A stretch of 36,415 nt of DNA from an uncultured Caryophanales bacterium (GCA_945873815.1 CAMCEE010000018.1:1-36415), one strand, 5' to 3'; positions 14,495-24,951 are shown, counted from the first letter of the stretch. The notes: generated by a model not told the origin, from the letters alone. Numbers and translations are program-made.

Positions 14495-15817
14495 TTATTC
14501 TTTTATTAACGCTTTAGTTTTCCATTTATCAGATTTCCATCTTAAGAACATTAATATTCCTCTAATGATTTCATCGCATGCTTTAGCAATCCAAACACCA
14601 AGAACATACCACTTTAAAGTTGTCCCTAATATATAAGATCCTCCACCTGCAACTAATACCATAAAAACAATTCCAATAATAACAGTAAATGTAGCATCTC
14701 CTGCCGCTTTTAGCGCATTACCAATAGTAAGATTTACCGACCTTCCTAATTCTAAAATAATATCAACAAATAAAACCGTTACTCCAATACCAATAATTGT
14801 TTCATTATCAGTAAATATCGATAATAATCGGCCAAAAAGTGCTAAAAGAGTCGCGGAAGCAATAGAAATAATCATCGCGAATAAAAGAACGCGCAAGGTA
14901 AATTTCTTACATTCATCAAATCGTTTTTCTCCAATAAACCAACCTACTTTAATTGCATTAGCCTGAGACATTGCAATACACATAACATATCCAAAGTATG
15001 TTATTTGGTTACAATATGTATACGCTGTAACATAAAAACCATCATCATCCATATGATTCAAGCAAGTAGTAATAAACGCCATTACAAGATTGAAAATAAT
15101 AGTTTCTAGTGCTCCTGGTATGCCAATCCTAACGATATCTTTAAGAATTTGTTTATCGCTAAGTTGAGGTTTAGTTTTATCCTTATTTCTATATATAAAA
15201 TAAAAAATAACATTCAAAGATAATCCACAAAATTTTGCAATAACTGAAGATATAGCTACTCCTCTAACTGCATCCATTGGGCAAGTTCTAGTATAGATAA
15301 ATAAAGCATTCAATGAAACGTTAACTACATTCATCACTCCGGTAGAAATCATTGGATATTTCGTTTTTCCATACGACCTTAAATATGCTGAAAAAATAGG
15401 AGTAAGCGCATCAATAAATAAGAACGACCCAATTATCCATAAATATTTTGTCGAATATTCAATGATATTAGATGCGACATCAAGTGCTTGTAATAAAGCA
15501 CTCGTTCCAAAAAACATTGAAACTGAAAGAATCAATCCAAAAATAATATTAATAATTAAAGCAAGAAAGTGAGCTCTATTTGCAGAACTTTCGTATTTTG
15601 CACCAATATATTGGCTCATTACCGCTGCAAGACCTCCGGAAATAACACTAAAAAGAATAGTTATCAAATATGAATAACTATTTGCTGTCCCTACCGCTCC
15701 AACTAAATCATCTCCTACTGCTGATAACATAAATGTATCAATAGAACCTATAAGAACTGTGAGAATCAATTCTATCATAATTGGAATCAATAATTGTCTA
15801 TACGATTTTCTTTGCAT
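14495..15817 (-). CDS. MATE-family efflux transporter
   Basis: About 440 aa, 12 predicted membrane segments in two halves, starting MQRKSYRQLLIPIMIELILT with the SIDTFMLSAVG motif early in TM1 typical of MATE/NorM proteins. It probably exports drugs or metabolites by Na+ or H+ antiport; substrate unknown. The ATG at 15817 is preferred (GAGGAT 8 nt upstream, overlapping an in-frame TTG). It has its own promoter and probably reads on into the clpC-like gene. Confidence 0.9.
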   Translation of the reverse strand: MQRKSYRQLLIPIMIELILTVLIGSIDTFMLSAVGDDLVGAVGTANSYSYLITILFSVISGGLAAVMSQYIGAKYESSANRAHFLALIINIIFGLILSVSMFFGTSALLQALDVASNIIEYSTKYLWIIGSFLFIDALTPIFSAYLRSYGKTKYPMISTGVMNVVNVSLNALFIYTRTCPMDAVRGVAISSVIAKFCGLSLNVIFYFIYRNKDKTKPQLSDKQILKDIVRIGIPGALETIIFNLVMAFITTCLNHMDDDGFYVTAYTYCNQITYFGYVMCIAMSQANAIKVGWFIGEKRFDECKKFTLRVLLFAMIISIASATLLALFGRLLSIFTDNETIIGIGVTVLFVDIILELGRSVNLTIGNALKAAGDATFTVIIGIVFMVLVAGGGSYILGTTLKWYVLGVWIAKACDEIIRGILMFLRWKSDKWKTKALIKE

Positions 15818-15848
15818 ATAAAATATCCTCAATAAGAAAACAACTAGA

Positions 15849-15877
15849 ATACTATCACTTCTTATGTTATCTGTACA
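15849..15877 (-). promoter_or_regulatory. Promoter of the MATE (and clpC-like) gene
   Basis: -35 TGTACA (15872-15877), 17-bp spacer, extended -10 TGATAGTAT (hexamer 15849-15854), about 30 nt before the start codon. Confidence 0.55.
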
Positions 15878-16114
15878 CGATAATTGGTGTTTTTTTTCAT
15901 AAAAAAACTGTGATACTTTTTACACACGAAAAAATATTATTCTTAAAGAATCTTCGTATCTATTAAAGATTATTTTATTTTGATTATGCTCCCCCTTATC
16001 ACTAATTCATTATCAACATAATGCAAATACTTATAAGTAGAATCAGTTGGTTGATTTTCATTTTCAATTGTTTATAAAGATATACATAAATATACCCTTC
16101 TTTATTTATATAAA

Positions 16115-16156
16115 AAAAGAATGCAACTACCTTTACGAAAGTTACACTCTTGTAAG
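16115..16156 (-). terminator. Rho-independent terminator (second in tandem)
   Basis: 11-bp stem AGAGTGTAACT / AGTTGCATTCT with two GU pairs, followed by seven T on the minus strand. It lies about 45 bp beyond the first yfhO terminator. Confidence 0.65.
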
Positions 16157-16202
16157 TTTTTGTTAACACATGGATTTTTGAGCATTTTCTATATTAACAA
16201 AT

Positions 16203-16250
16203 AAAAGCTGTATAATCATCCTATTTTATAACGATTATGTACAGCCTTTT
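16203..16250 (-). terminator. Terminator right after yfhO
   Basis: GGCTGTACATAATC / GATTATACAGC stem with one bulged base, followed by TTTTATTTG on the minus strand; begins 6 nt past the yfhO stop. Confidence 0.65.
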
Positions 16251-16255
16251 ATTCA

Positions 16256-19200
16256 TTATATCTCAATGATTTTTTTCATATATTCTTTATATCTTTGATT
16301 TAAATCTAAACCAATATACATTATAGAGAATAATGTGAATCCTATTCCAAAGCCAAGTATTCCTGTTTTAAGACCAGGAGTAACATATTCTAATGAATAA
16401 GAAAAGTCTCCCTTTTCCGCGACGAAAGAATTAAATCCACCTTGTGCTTTATATAGTTTGATTTGTGTTTTATTCCCTTTATCATCAAAACGATACAAAC
16501 TCCATCCTTCATCATAAGGAATCGTTAATACTTCCATTTTTGTATCAGTGTAATTAGTATCAAAAGTGAAACTATTTGTACGGATTTTTAAATTCTCTAT
16601 TTTATTTTGATTTAATTTATCAATATTAGCTTTGTAATCATCGTAATATGTAACAGTAATATTTGGTTTTGCAAATTTTTGATTTTCTTTAAATGTATCA
16701 TATGCTCTTACTCTTATTCGAGTCACTTGATCATTGACATAGAACCCTCTTTCAAATTTCCAATCACCACTCTTATCGTAAGCATGCTTCATATGGATAT
16801 CGCGAGCTAGTTCATACTCATTTCCATATTCATCTTCACCATATAATGTGATAAATAAGTTTTCACCCATTCTCGCATTAACAGTAACAAATGCTCCACC
16901 TCTTAATTTTGCTTCACTTGCAACATTATATGATGATAAATCAACATCCATGTATGAATTCCAATATATATTCTTAAAGTTAGAAGGATAATTTTGTGGT
17001 TCAGAGAATGATGTTGCAACTCCATTTTTATGATCCCAGTTTTGTAAATAAACTTGAATATCAGAATTCGAAACATTGATTACATCTATACTATTTCTAA
17101 TATTATTTGTTTTATAAATCGAATAATTTTGATCTAGATAATATTCAAAATTTGCATCTGTATAAGTATCCTTAATTTCTAATATATCTTCTGGATCAAG
17201 TATTGCCGTCCTTACATAAGCGGCTTCATTGAGCATTACTTTTCCATTATATGTAGCATCATAATAAGAATCACTCGCAGTAAGAGGACTATTCGAATGC
17301 AATGTGTCGAATGCAAAACCAAAATTAACGAAATTCTTATTCTCATAAACTACATTATATTCATCTCGAGCAATTTCTTCATACCCAAATGGAACGTTTG
17401 TATCCTCTCCTTTAAATACAACTGGCTTCAATGTTTCACCATTAGTCATTACGATATTATAAATAATATTATTTTTCTCCGATTCCATTTTTTGAATTGA
17501 TTTAATTGTTGAATACGTACTATTAGATAGACTATTAGGGCAGCCTTTTACTCCAATATCTAAATCATTAAAGAACCAGTTACCATTAGCTCCTATTGAA
17601 ACCTTAATCGCTTCTTTACTTGAGATAGTGATATTATATGTTTTCTTTACATCATCAGAATTTGATGTATTTGTAACAAATTCAACTGTGAAAACATCCA
17701 TTTCACCTTTTTGTTCTTTTAAAGAAATTGAGGAGATGACATATTCTCCAGAATTATAATCTACTAACGAACTAGAATATGCGTTAAGTGAAGCAGCATT
17801 TTCATTAACTGACCATTTACCATTAGAAATACTCAATAGCTTACTATTCGAAGTAAGACGAGAATCATTTGCATTTACAATATAATATTTTACACCTAAG
17901 AACGTATCAAGATTTGCCCTTTTCTCATGGACTCCCATCGACCATGGTCTCCACGATTTTGAAGATGTAGTGTAAGTGATTCTTGACCATTCTGCAAATT
18001 CGTCTAATTCATAATTATACATAGAATGGAAAGTACCGAGTCCTCTATATCCTTCAACCATACCTAAGTTATTTGAATCACGATCTGCGCTAGTATTAAA
18101 TATACGGAAATACGAATCATCATTCTTATTTATATCTGCGATTAATTTAGTTGATGAACTAACATCATTTAATCCACCATAAAGCGTATCCATCGATACT
18201 GTTCCTTGACCAATTACGACCATATTCCCAACGAATACGGCTTCAAAAATAAGAAGTGTTTTCAACGTTTCAAAAAAACTCTTCTTCATAAAGTTTTGTC
18301 TAATGATTATATAAACAACAACTAAATATATAGGTTGAATAAGTGCAACATATAATCGTTCATCTACACTAGTGCTTGTAAGAAGGTTCTTACTTCCCAT
18401 TGTTCCTTGAAATTTTAAAGAAAGGATAATCAATACGATTTCTAAAGCTAAACAAGCTACAACCGATATGTCAAAATACCAACCTTTCATCTTCTTAATC
18501 TCATCGATATTAAAGGCAATATAAATACAAGCAATCGCAACAATAAAGAGTTGCCATCTACCATAACATACGGTGGTGAATCCGGTGAAACAATAATAGA
18601 AGAATGGGCTAAAAATCATTACTACTGCACCAACAAAGCCAATAAGATGAGAAACCTTTTTCTCTTTGAAACTCTTAATTAATGAAGGAATTAATAATAA
18701 AGTCAATGGCGTGTACATAAATAGGGAGCAGTTCGTATTATCATATCCGTTATTTGCAAATAAAGGTGAATCGAAGCATCCTACAGGTGGAAAGAAATAT
18801 GAAACTAAAGGATACATCGTATGCTTTTTCGCATCGGATCCACTGAATTTAAAGATTATATCAAAAAATTCTTTTATCGCTTCTCCAAATGTACCTTTCT
18901 CTGTATTTCCTTTAATCGCTTCAAAAACATTTTTTAACGCATTAGTTAAATTAGATAAATATGATCCTGAAGAAGTCTGTGCTCTTGACGATTCCATTGC
19001 GACTTTAAATGCAGGAATAAGAATGACAGCTGCCATAACAATTGCAACCGCGAAAGATAAGACACCTAATGCAATTTTAATTGCACGGTCCTTACCATTA
19101 TTATCTTTCCACATTTGGAAATATCTAAATAATGCATAAATCACTCCACAAAAGCAAAACATAATGAAAAAGAAATAATTCGTGATCGCGGATACGAATA

Positions 19201-19855
19201 AAGACATTACTAGATGTCCTATTTTCTTTTCCTTTAAGACTTTTTCAATACCTAATAATACCCAAGGGAAAAGTACTGCAATTTCCAAGAAGTGATTAAA
19301 CCAAAGATAGTAGAAAGACCATCCAGAAAAAGCGTAAGCAATAGAAACAATTTTCGCAGTTTTAGAAGAAATACCCATATATGATAATAATTTCTTCATA
19401 ACAAAACCTGCTAAAACGAATTTAGTAATAATGATAAAAGCCAATGCTTGAGGAACTAATACTCTTGGAAATAATAGTGTAGGAAGGAAGAAGATATTCC
19501 ATAAATAATAGAACGTGTTTGTACCGATATTATTTTGTCCAAGGAATCCAGAATCATCCCACATGACAAATTGTCCACTCAATAATGATTTCCACCAATC
19601 ATCATATCCGTTATAGTAAAATGGAACTTCTTGAAGTTTAAAATCACCAGAAATAACAATTGCTAAATAATTTGAAAAAAGCGTCATTAAAAAAACTAAT
19701 ATTGCAATTCCATATAGAAGAAGGACGAATTTTCTATCTCCTTTTTTAAAAAAATTATATATATAACATCCAACTTTACTTCTTTTAAATCTATCAATAA
19801 GGTCGTTAACATAATCTTTCGCTCTTTGAGTTCTTTCCTTTATATTTATTTCCAT
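16256..19855 (-). CDS. YfhO-family membrane protein (probable glycosyltransferase of cell-envelope polymers)
   Basis: 1199 aa. The first about 600 residues hold about 12-13 membrane segments of GT-C type with a long extracytoplasmic loop (YYNGYDDWWKSLLSGQFVMWD, 83-103); a large exposed domain (about 600-1160) follows, then a last membrane segment (ILGFGIGFTLFSIMYIGLDL) near the end. This layout and length match the YfhO family (PF09586). In Bacillus and Listeria, YfhO/GtlB-type proteins take part in glycosylating teichoic acids from lipid-linked sugars; the polymer here is unknown. AGGAGG precedes the ATG, 12 bp after rlmH, so it is the last gene of the gdpP-rplI-dnaB-walJ-rlmH operon. Confidence 0.85.
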   Translation of the reverse strand: MEINIKERTQRAKDYVNDLIDRFKRSKVGCYIYNFFKKGDRKFVLLLYGIAILVFLMTLFSNYLAIVISGDFKLQEVPFYYNGYDDWWKSLLSGQFVMWDDSGFLGQNNIGTNTFYYLWNIFFLPTLLFPRVLVPQALAFIIITKFVLAGFVMKKLLSYMGISSKTAKIVSIAYAFSGWSFYYLWFNHFLEIAVLFPWVLLGIEKVLKEKKIGHLVMSLFVSAITNYFFFIMFCFCGVIYALFRYFQMWKDNNGKDRAIKIALGVLSFAVAIVMAAVILIPAFKVAMESSRAQTSSGSYLSNLTNALKNVFEAIKGNTEKGTFGEAIKEFFDIIFKFSGSDAKKHTMYPLVSYFFPPVGCFDSPLFANNGYDNTNCSLFMYTPLTLLLIPSLIKSFKEKKVSHLIGFVGAVVMIFSPFFYYCFTGFTTVCYGRWQLFIVAIACIYIAFNIDEIKKMKGWYFDISVVACLALEIVLIILSLKFQGTMGSKNLLTSTSVDERLYVALIQPIYLVVVYIIIRQNFMKKSFFETLKTLLIFEAVFVGNMVVIGQGTVSMDTLYGGLNDVSSSTKLIADINKNDDSYFRIFNTSADRDSNNLGMVEGYRGLGTFHSMYNYELDEFAEWSRITYTTSSKSWRPWSMGVHEKRANLDTFLGVKYYIVNANDSRLTSNSKLLSISNGKWSVNENAASLNAYSSSLVDYNSGEYVISSISLKEQKGEMDVFTVEFVTNTSNSDDVKKTYNITISSKEAIKVSIGANGNWFFNDLDIGVKGCPNSLSNSTYSTIKSIQKMESEKNNIIYNIVMTNGETLKPVVFKGEDTNVPFGYEEIARDEYNVVYENKNFVNFGFAFDTLHSNSPLTASDSYYDATYNGKVMLNEAAYVRTAILDPEDILEIKDTYTDANFEYYLDQNYSIYKTNNIRNSIDVINVSNSDIQVYLQNWDHKNGVATSFSEPQNYPSNFKNIYWNSYMDVDLSSYNVASEAKLRGGAFVTVNARMGENLFITLYGEDEYGNEYELARDIHMKHAYDKSGDWKFERGFYVNDQVTRIRVRAYDTFKENQKFAKPNITVTYYDDYKANIDKLNQNKIENLKIRTNSFTFDTNYTDTKMEVLTIPYDEGWSLYRFDDKGNKTQIKLYKAQGGFNSFVAEKGDFSYSLEYVTPGLKTGILGFGIGFTLFSIMYIGLDLNQRYKEYMKKIIEI

Positions 19856-19867
19856 TATATGTTCCTC

Positions 19868-20350
19868 CTATTTATGATAAGTTTGATTCGCATTGATTTT
19901 GAAAGTTCTATAGATTTGTTCAAGAATAATTACTCTTGTCATTTGATGAGTGAACGTCATAGGAGAAAGCTTTAATAAAAAATTACTTCTCTTTCTCACT
20001 TCATCACTCAACCCTAAAGAACCACCAATTACAAAAGTTATATTCGAAGTTCTAGAAGAAATTAATTCATCCATTTTTCTTGCAAAATCCTCGCTAGATA
20101 TTTCTTTTCCATGCAAGTCGAGCAAGAATACATATTCATCTTCTCTAATTTGAGATAATAGTCTTTGTCCTTCCTTAAATAATACCATCTCTTCTTCTTT
20201 TATCGATGCGTTATCCTTTAATTTTTCTTCATCGGCTTCAACGATTTGGCACTTTGAAAAGCGAGATAACCTTTTTAAATATTCATCAATCTCATCACGA
20301 TGATATTTTTCCTTTATTTTTCCAACGCATACTATCTTTATATTAACCAT
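19868..20350 (-). CDS. rlmH: 23S rRNA (pseudouridine1915-N3)-methyltransferase
   Basis: 160 aa from the ATG at 20350, the usual length. SPOUT fold: IKIVCVGKIKEKY at the start, FVIGGSLGLSDEVRKR (knot / SAM site) and the family's tail HQMTRVIILEQIYRTFKINANQTYHK. It methylates pseudouridine 1915 in helix 69 of 23S rRNA on the 70S ribosome. The start overlaps the walJ stop by 8 bp (ATGGTTAA), with AAGGAGAAGG upstream, so it is translationally coupled. Confidence 0.95.
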   Translation of the reverse strand: MVNIKIVCVGKIKEKYHRDEIDEYLKRLSRFSKCQIVEADEEKLKDNASIKEEEMVLFKEGQRLLSQIREDEYVFLLDLHGKEISSEDFARKMDELISSRTSNITFVIGGSLGLSDEVRKRSNFLLKLSPMTFTHQMTRVIILEQIYRTFKINANQTYHK

Positions 20351-21110
20351 TTGATACCTTCTCCTTTCCACCACTTACGGTTTCCGTTTGAGAAGTACAT
20401 TTGATATCAAAAAGTGAAATATCGATATTTCTTTCTTCAAATACTTTATTATAATCTTCCATTGCTTGAGAAGGAGTGTTCGCTTCTGAAGAAAGGTGAG
20501 CTAAAAAGATTTGTTTTGTCTTATCACCGATTACATCACACATGTAATTTGCCGAATCTTCATTAGATAAATGCCCACAATCACCAATAACTCTCTTTTT
20601 CAAATATTGTGGTCTATTGCATTCTAATTCCATCCTAACATTGTGATTTGATTCTATAATGTAATATTCTTTATTTATGATTTTTTCACATACTCTTTCA
20701 TAAATATATCCTGTGTCTGTAATATATACTAAAGTTTCTCCATCGCATTCAATAATAAAACCACAAGATCCAGGTGCATCATGAGAAGTAGGAATACAAG
20801 TAATCATAAATCCATTGATTTCATATGTTTCAAAAGGAACAAGATAATTGCTTACAGGAGCTCCAATATTACATAATGAAGTGGAATATAAAATATCTTT
20901 AGGAAAATAGCTTATTCCTCCAATATGATCAGTATGAGAATGTGTAACTAAAAGAGCTTTAATATCCTCTTTTTGAATATTAAAGTCCTTTAATTTATCC
21001 ATTGTTTTTTTCTTTGTGAGTCCATTATCAATCATTATGTATCGATGGTCATCTGATTCAATAACTGTACAATTTCCTCTTGATCCAGACTCAAAAATAT
21101 GAAATCTCAT
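20343..21110 (-). CDS. walJ: MBL-fold hydrolase, WalJ/YycJ family
   Basis: 255 aa metallo-beta-lactamase fold: HSHTDH motif (H57, H59, D61, H62), SHDAPGSCGF with another metal histidine, DTGY and GDCGHLSNEDS further on. YycJ is usually encoded with WalKR, the cell-wall two-component system, and was linked to cell division/DNA replication coordination; the sensor and regulator genes are not in this window. Its start is 1 bp after the dnaB stop and its end overlaps rlmH. Confidence 0.88.
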   Translation of the reverse strand: MRFHIFESGSRGNCTVIESDDHRYIMIDNGLTKKKTMDKLKDFNIQKEDIKALLVTHSHTDHIGGISYFPKDILYSTSLCNIGAPVSNYLVPFETYEINGFMITCIPTSHDAPGSCGFIIECDGETLVYITDTGYIYERVCEKIINKEYYIIESNHNVRMELECNRPQYLKKRVIGDCGHLSNEDSANYMCDVIGDKTKQIFLAHLSSEANTPSQAMEDYNKVFEERNIDISLFDIKCTSQTETVSGGKEKVSNG

Positions 21111-21111
21111 C

Positions 21112-22491
21112 TTATTCTTTTCCCTCTGGAATTAATTCAACAAACTTACCTGTATTCATTATCATTTCAAATGCTATAGGGCCAGTTTTACCATTTCTAT
21201 TTTTAGCAACTGTAACAATCGTTCTATCTACTTTATTTTCATCGATTTGATTAGAGTTATCAAATTCTCCTTCTCCTCCATTTTTTTGATAGCTTTCACG
21301 GTGGATAAAAAGAACGATATCAGCATCTTGTTCAATAGAACCAGAATCTCTTAAATCTGATAACTTCGGTGCTTGGTCGGTTTTATTTCTTTTTTCATTA
21401 TCTCTAGATAATTGTGATAAGCAAATTATAGGGACTTCAACTTCACGGGCCAATGCTTTAAGTTGACGAGAAATTGCTGCAACTTCATTTTGTCTATTAT
21501 CTGCTTTCATATTAGTAGTAATCAAGCCTAAATAATCGATAAAGATTGCACATAAATCAGGATTTTGTGCTTTCAATTTAAATACTTTTGTTTTTATATC
21601 TGTGAGTTTTTCTCCTGGTGTATCATCAATCCATAATTTACAATTCTTTATAGCTTTAACCGCAGAATCTAAATTAAGCCAATCGTTATCTGATAGTTTC
21701 CCTTCATAAATACTATCACTACTTAAGCTAGATACTGTCGAAAGCATTCTTTTTACAATGGATTTTGCATCCATTTCTAATGAGAAAAAAGCCACTGTTT
21801 TTCCTGATGTTTGCGCAGCATTATATGCAAGGTTTAAAGCAAACGCAGTTTTACCAACCGAAGGACGTGCACCAATAATATTAAATTGACCTGGTTGCCA
21901 ACCTTTTGTGTAATAATTGAGTAATGTAAATCCTGTAGATACATTTTGATTCTTTTGTTTTTTATCCTTCGAAAGTTTCATTTCTTCGGTGATTCTTTCA
22001 ACAATTTCTCCTGCAGATTCAAATTCTGATACTCTTCTTGCTTTAGTAATATCAAGGATTTTACTTTCGCATTCGGCAACGTATTGTCCAATGTCTTCGA
22101 ATTTTTCATTTTCAAACCCGTCACAGCAATCACGTAAACAAGCATGTAAACGTCTTGCTAAAGAAAGATCTTTAACAGTATTTGCATGATATACCGCATT
22201 TCTATCACCAATATATCTTTCTTGAAGACTAATCAAATATTGGGTTCCCCCAACATATTCTAAGCATTTCATATTTACTCCAAGTTCAGTAGTTACTGAA
22301 GTAATATCAACAATCGCTGAATCGGAAACTAGTTTTTCAATCGCTCTAAAAATAAGTTGATGAGGTCCATTTTTCTCGTAAAAATCATCCTCAACCAATA
22401 TATTTAAAATATCATTACGTGCATTAGTTGATTCTAACATCGCACCTAATACATCGCACTCTTCTTCTATATTAAACAACGTATCTTTCAT
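21112..22491 (-). CDS. dnaB: Replicative DNA helicase DnaB (DnaC in Bacillus)
   Basis: About 459 aa from the ATG at 22491. N-terminal DnaB domain, linker, then the RecA-like ATPase: Walker A GARPSVGKT (207-215), H1a motif FFSLEM, Walker B IFIDYLGL, and LSQLSRDNEKR with the SDLRDSGSIEQDAD arginine-finger region. It unwinds DNA at the fork as a hexamer. The frame also contains a TTG at 22533, but that lies inside rplI. The ribosome-binding site is weak and the gene starts 4 bp after rplI, so coupling is likely. Confidence 0.96.
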   Translation of the reverse strand: MKDTLFNIEEECDVLGAMLESTNARNDILNILVEDDFYEKNGPHQLIFRAIEKLVSDSAIVDITSVTTELGVNMKCLEYVGGTQYLISLQERYIGDRNAVYHANTVKDLSLARRLHACLRDCCDGFENEKFEDIGQYVAECESKILDITKARRVSEFESAGEIVERITEEMKLSKDKKQKNQNVSTGFTLLNYYTKGWQPGQFNIIGARPSVGKTAFALNLAYNAAQTSGKTVAFFSLEMDAKSIVKRMLSTVSSLSSDSIYEGKLSDNDWLNLDSAVKAIKNCKLWIDDTPGEKLTDIKTKVFKLKAQNPDLCAIFIDYLGLITTNMKADNRQNEVAAISRQLKALAREVEVPIICLSQLSRDNEKRNKTDQAPKLSDLRDSGSIEQDADIVLFIHRESYQKNGGEGEFDNSNQIDENKVDRTIVTVAKNRNGKTGPIAFEMIMNTGKFVELIPEGKE

Positions 22492-22495
22492 AAAA

Positions 22496-22945
22496 CTATT
22501 TCTTCTCTGAAACGTGAACTTTGATTGTTCCAATCACATTTTTAAATAACTCAACCTTCAATTTAGTATATCCAAAAGCATTGCATGGATATTTATCAAC
22601 AAATTTTCTTTTATCGACAATGATACCATATTTGTCTTTTAATTCTGCGACAATTTGTTTTTCGGAAATTGTCCCCATCATTCTTCCATCTTTTGAAGAA
22701 GGTGCTTCAAACTCCAAAACGATATCTTCTAAACGTTTTGCTTCCTCTTTAGCTAATGCTTCTTTTCTTGCCAATTCATCTTTTTCGTCTTGGATTTGTT
22801 TTTTCATTACTTCCAATCCTTTTTCCGTAGATTTAACCGCAAGGCGTCTAGGAATTAAGAAATTGCTTGCATATCCATCTGATACTTCAACAATTTGGTT
22901 TTTCTTTCCTACACCTTTAACATCTTGTAATAAAATAACTCTCAT
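22496..22945 (-). CDS. rplI: 50S ribosomal protein L9
   Basis: 149 aa: N-domain MRVILLQDVKGVGKKNQIVEV with the family's YASNFLIPRRLA, a long connecting helix rich in Lys/Glu (about 40-75), then the C-domain (FGSVTSKQI equivalent MGTISEKQIVAEL). Typical length. AGGAGG upstream, 11 bp after gdpP and directly before dnaB, the standard Bacilli order. Confidence 0.96.
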   Translation of the reverse strand: MRVILLQDVKGVGKKNQIVEVSDGYASNFLIPRRLAVKSTEKGLEVMKKQIQDEKDELARKEALAKEEAKRLEDIVLEFEAPSSKDGRMMGTISEKQIVAELKDKYGIIVDKRKFVDKYPCNAFGYTKLKVELFKNVIGTIKVHVSEKK

Positions 22946-22956
22946 TTTCGTTCCTC

Positions 22957-24951
22957 CTATTTTCTTTCCGTTCTAGATTCTTGCAAATACATATCAAGAA
23001 CTTCTTTTAATTGTTTTTCAATTTCATCTATTGATAGATTCTCAAATTGTGCTCCTGCCGCAGCAAAATGTCCTCCACCATTCATTCTTTCCATCAAATA
23101 TTGAACGTTAATTGTTCCATCGCTTCTTGCAGAAATACTAACTTGCTTAGAATCAGTTCTACCGATAACAAAACAAGCATTTGTTCCATTGATTTGTAAG
23201 AAATCTTGCGCAACAATCGCAAGCATTGTTCTATCGATAATATCTTCTTCATTTGCCTTACATACAACTATTCCAAAAAATGGTATTGATGCATTAGACA
23301 TTATTCTAACTTTTAAAGCATGTTCTTCAAATTCTTCTTTTAAAAATCCTGAAGCAATCGCATTATCCGCGCCTGAATCTTTCAAGAAAACTGAAGCATC
23401 GAAAGTTCTTGCACCCGTTTTATTACGATAAAAGTTTGTATCAACTAATATACCTGCAAGCATCATAGTTGCATTTCTGCTATCTAATTTAATGTTTTTG
23501 TCATTATATCTAATAAGTTCAACAACTAATTCTGATGCGGAAGATGAAGAAGGTTCAACATATGAATATACAGGAGAATCAACAAATTCCTCTCCTCTTC
23601 TATGGTGATCAATTACCGCAATTTTGTTTGCTTCTTCTAGAATCTTTGGATACAATGCAATACTTGGTCTATGCGCATCGACAAATATCAATAATGTATT
23701 TTGTGTAATTTCTTCGCTTGCTTGCTTTGGAGTTATTGTGATTTTTCTAATCTCATCTCTAGTAAATGATTGTTTAAATGCTTTCTTAGTTTTAGTCTCT
23801 ACCATTCTTTCATCATAGATAATTCTTGCTTCTTTTCTACAAGATTCAGTAAAGGAATAAAGTCCTAAAGAAGCTCCTAATGCATCTAGGTCCATATCTT
23901 TATGTCCCATGATAAATACCTTCTCAGCATCATTAATTAAGGTTGATAATGATTTTGAAAGAACCCTAATTTTAACTCTACTTCTTTGAGATTTTGCTTC
24001 AAAACGACCCCCTAAGAAAATCAAGTTTTCCCCATATGGTTGAATGACAACTTGATCTCCACCTCTTGACATACAAACGTCAAGTGCAGAAGCTGCAAGA
24101 TCGTTTAATCGGACATATTCCGCGCTACCATACGCAATACCTATTGATAAAGTGAGTTCGTTCTCCTCCGCTTCTCTAATCGCATGTATACGATCAAGAA
24201 TGGAGAAATGATCATTATACATTTTTTTATATTGATCGTATGTTGCAACAAAAGAATAAGAATCAGAATGATATTGTCTAATCAAAATTCCATATTCTTT
24301 ACCATATTCTAAAATTGTTCTTTTTATCTCTGCGATCAAATCGGTAGTTTTAGTATCATCGATAAGAGACATAACATCTTGATAATTATCAATAGCCATT
24401 AAACCGATAACCGGTGAATGATCTTTTGAGAATTTAATAACAGCTTTATAATCTGTGACATCCTTAAAAATAAACAAATATGCTTCTCTAATGAACTTAA
24501 CTTCGTACAATCTATTATCAATCTCTAGTTCAATCAATCCCACATTCGCATCCATTAAGGATTCCAATTCTGGTTTCCATACAAATATATTATTATCAAC
24601 GATTCCTGTTTGAACATCACTAAACCAGTCATTAGTCCAAATAATCTCGAAATTATCATCGACAATGATGATACCAAGATTGCCAAAATTATATACTTCT
24701 TGAATATCTTCTCCTACAATATCTAATGCAGTTACATCATTCTTTTTTCTTGCTTTTGCAATAAGATTTAGAACAATCCATATATATGAAACATTGATAA
24801 GAATAAAAAAGCATAAAGAAATTACTAAAGATTCAACTAAATAATTAAAACTATTGAGTTTATATAATAAGAAAAACAAAACGCCTGCTAATAATTCAAC
24901 AAAGAAAATCATAAGTGCGATAAACATGTATTTCTTTATTCTTTTTTGCAT
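22957..24951 (-). CDS. gdpP: Cyclic-di-AMP phosphodiesterase GdpP
   Basis: About 664 aa. Numbering from a GTG at 24960: two membrane helices (about 10-32 and 42-66), a PAS-like domain (about 85-170), a degenerate GGDEF domain (about 180-305, GGDQV in place of GGDEF), then DHH/DHHA1 phosphodiesterase: GHKDMDLDA (H353, D355, D357), FVDAH (D428), IDHH (451-453) and C-terminal GGGHFAAAGAQF. It hydrolyses c-di-AMP to pApA, setting osmotic and wall homeostasis. The ATG at 24951 is preferred, with GAGGTGA upstream. First gene of the six-gene operon; the DUF2232 gene that usually precedes it lies about 3 kb away (27929-28915). Confidence 0.94.
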   Translation of the reverse strand: MQKRIKKYMFIALMIFFVELLAGVLFFLLYKLNSFNYLVESLVISLCFFILINVSYIWIVLNLIAKARKKNDVTALDIVGEDIQEVYNFGNLGIIIVDDNFEIIWTNDWFSDVQTGIVDNNIFVWKPELESLMDANVGLIELEIDNRLYEVKFIREAYLFIFKDVTDYKAVIKFSKDHSPVIGLMAIDNYQDVMSLIDDTKTTDLIAEIKRTILEYGKEYGILIRQYHSDSYSFVATYDQYKKMYNDHFSILDRIHAIREAEENELTLSIGIAYGSAEYVRLNDLAASALDVCMSRGGDQVVIQPYGENLIFLGGRFEAKSQRSRVKIRVLSKSLSTLINDAEKVFIMGHKDMDLDALGASLGLYSFTESCRKEARIIYDERMVETKTKKAFKQSFTRDEIRKITITPKQASEEITQNTLLIFVDAHRPSIALYPKILEEANKIAVIDHHRRGEEFVDSPVYSYVEPSSSSASELVVELIRYNDKNIKLDSRNATMMLAGILVDTNFYRNKTGARTFDASVFLKDSGADNAIASGFLKEEFEEHALKVRIMSNASIPFFGIVVCKANEEDIIDRTMLAIVAQDFLQINGTNACFVIGRTDSKQVSISARSDGTINVQYLMERMNGGGHFAAAGAQFENLSIDEIEKQLKEVLDMYLQESRTERK

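Larger units (their letters stand above)
15818..16255. other. Non-coding stretch between yfhO and the MATE gene
   Basis: Carries the MATE promoter and two minus-strand terminators (16115-16156, 16203-16250). Nothing recognisable in 15880-16110. Confidence 0.6.

Noticed and set aside
18666-19139. 157-codon plus-strand open frame inside yfhO
   Set aside because: Antisense to a clear membrane-protein gene with normal codon pattern; a shadow frame.
22521-22976. 151-codon plus-strand open frame over rplI
   Set aside because: Antisense to an obvious L9 gene; shadow frame.
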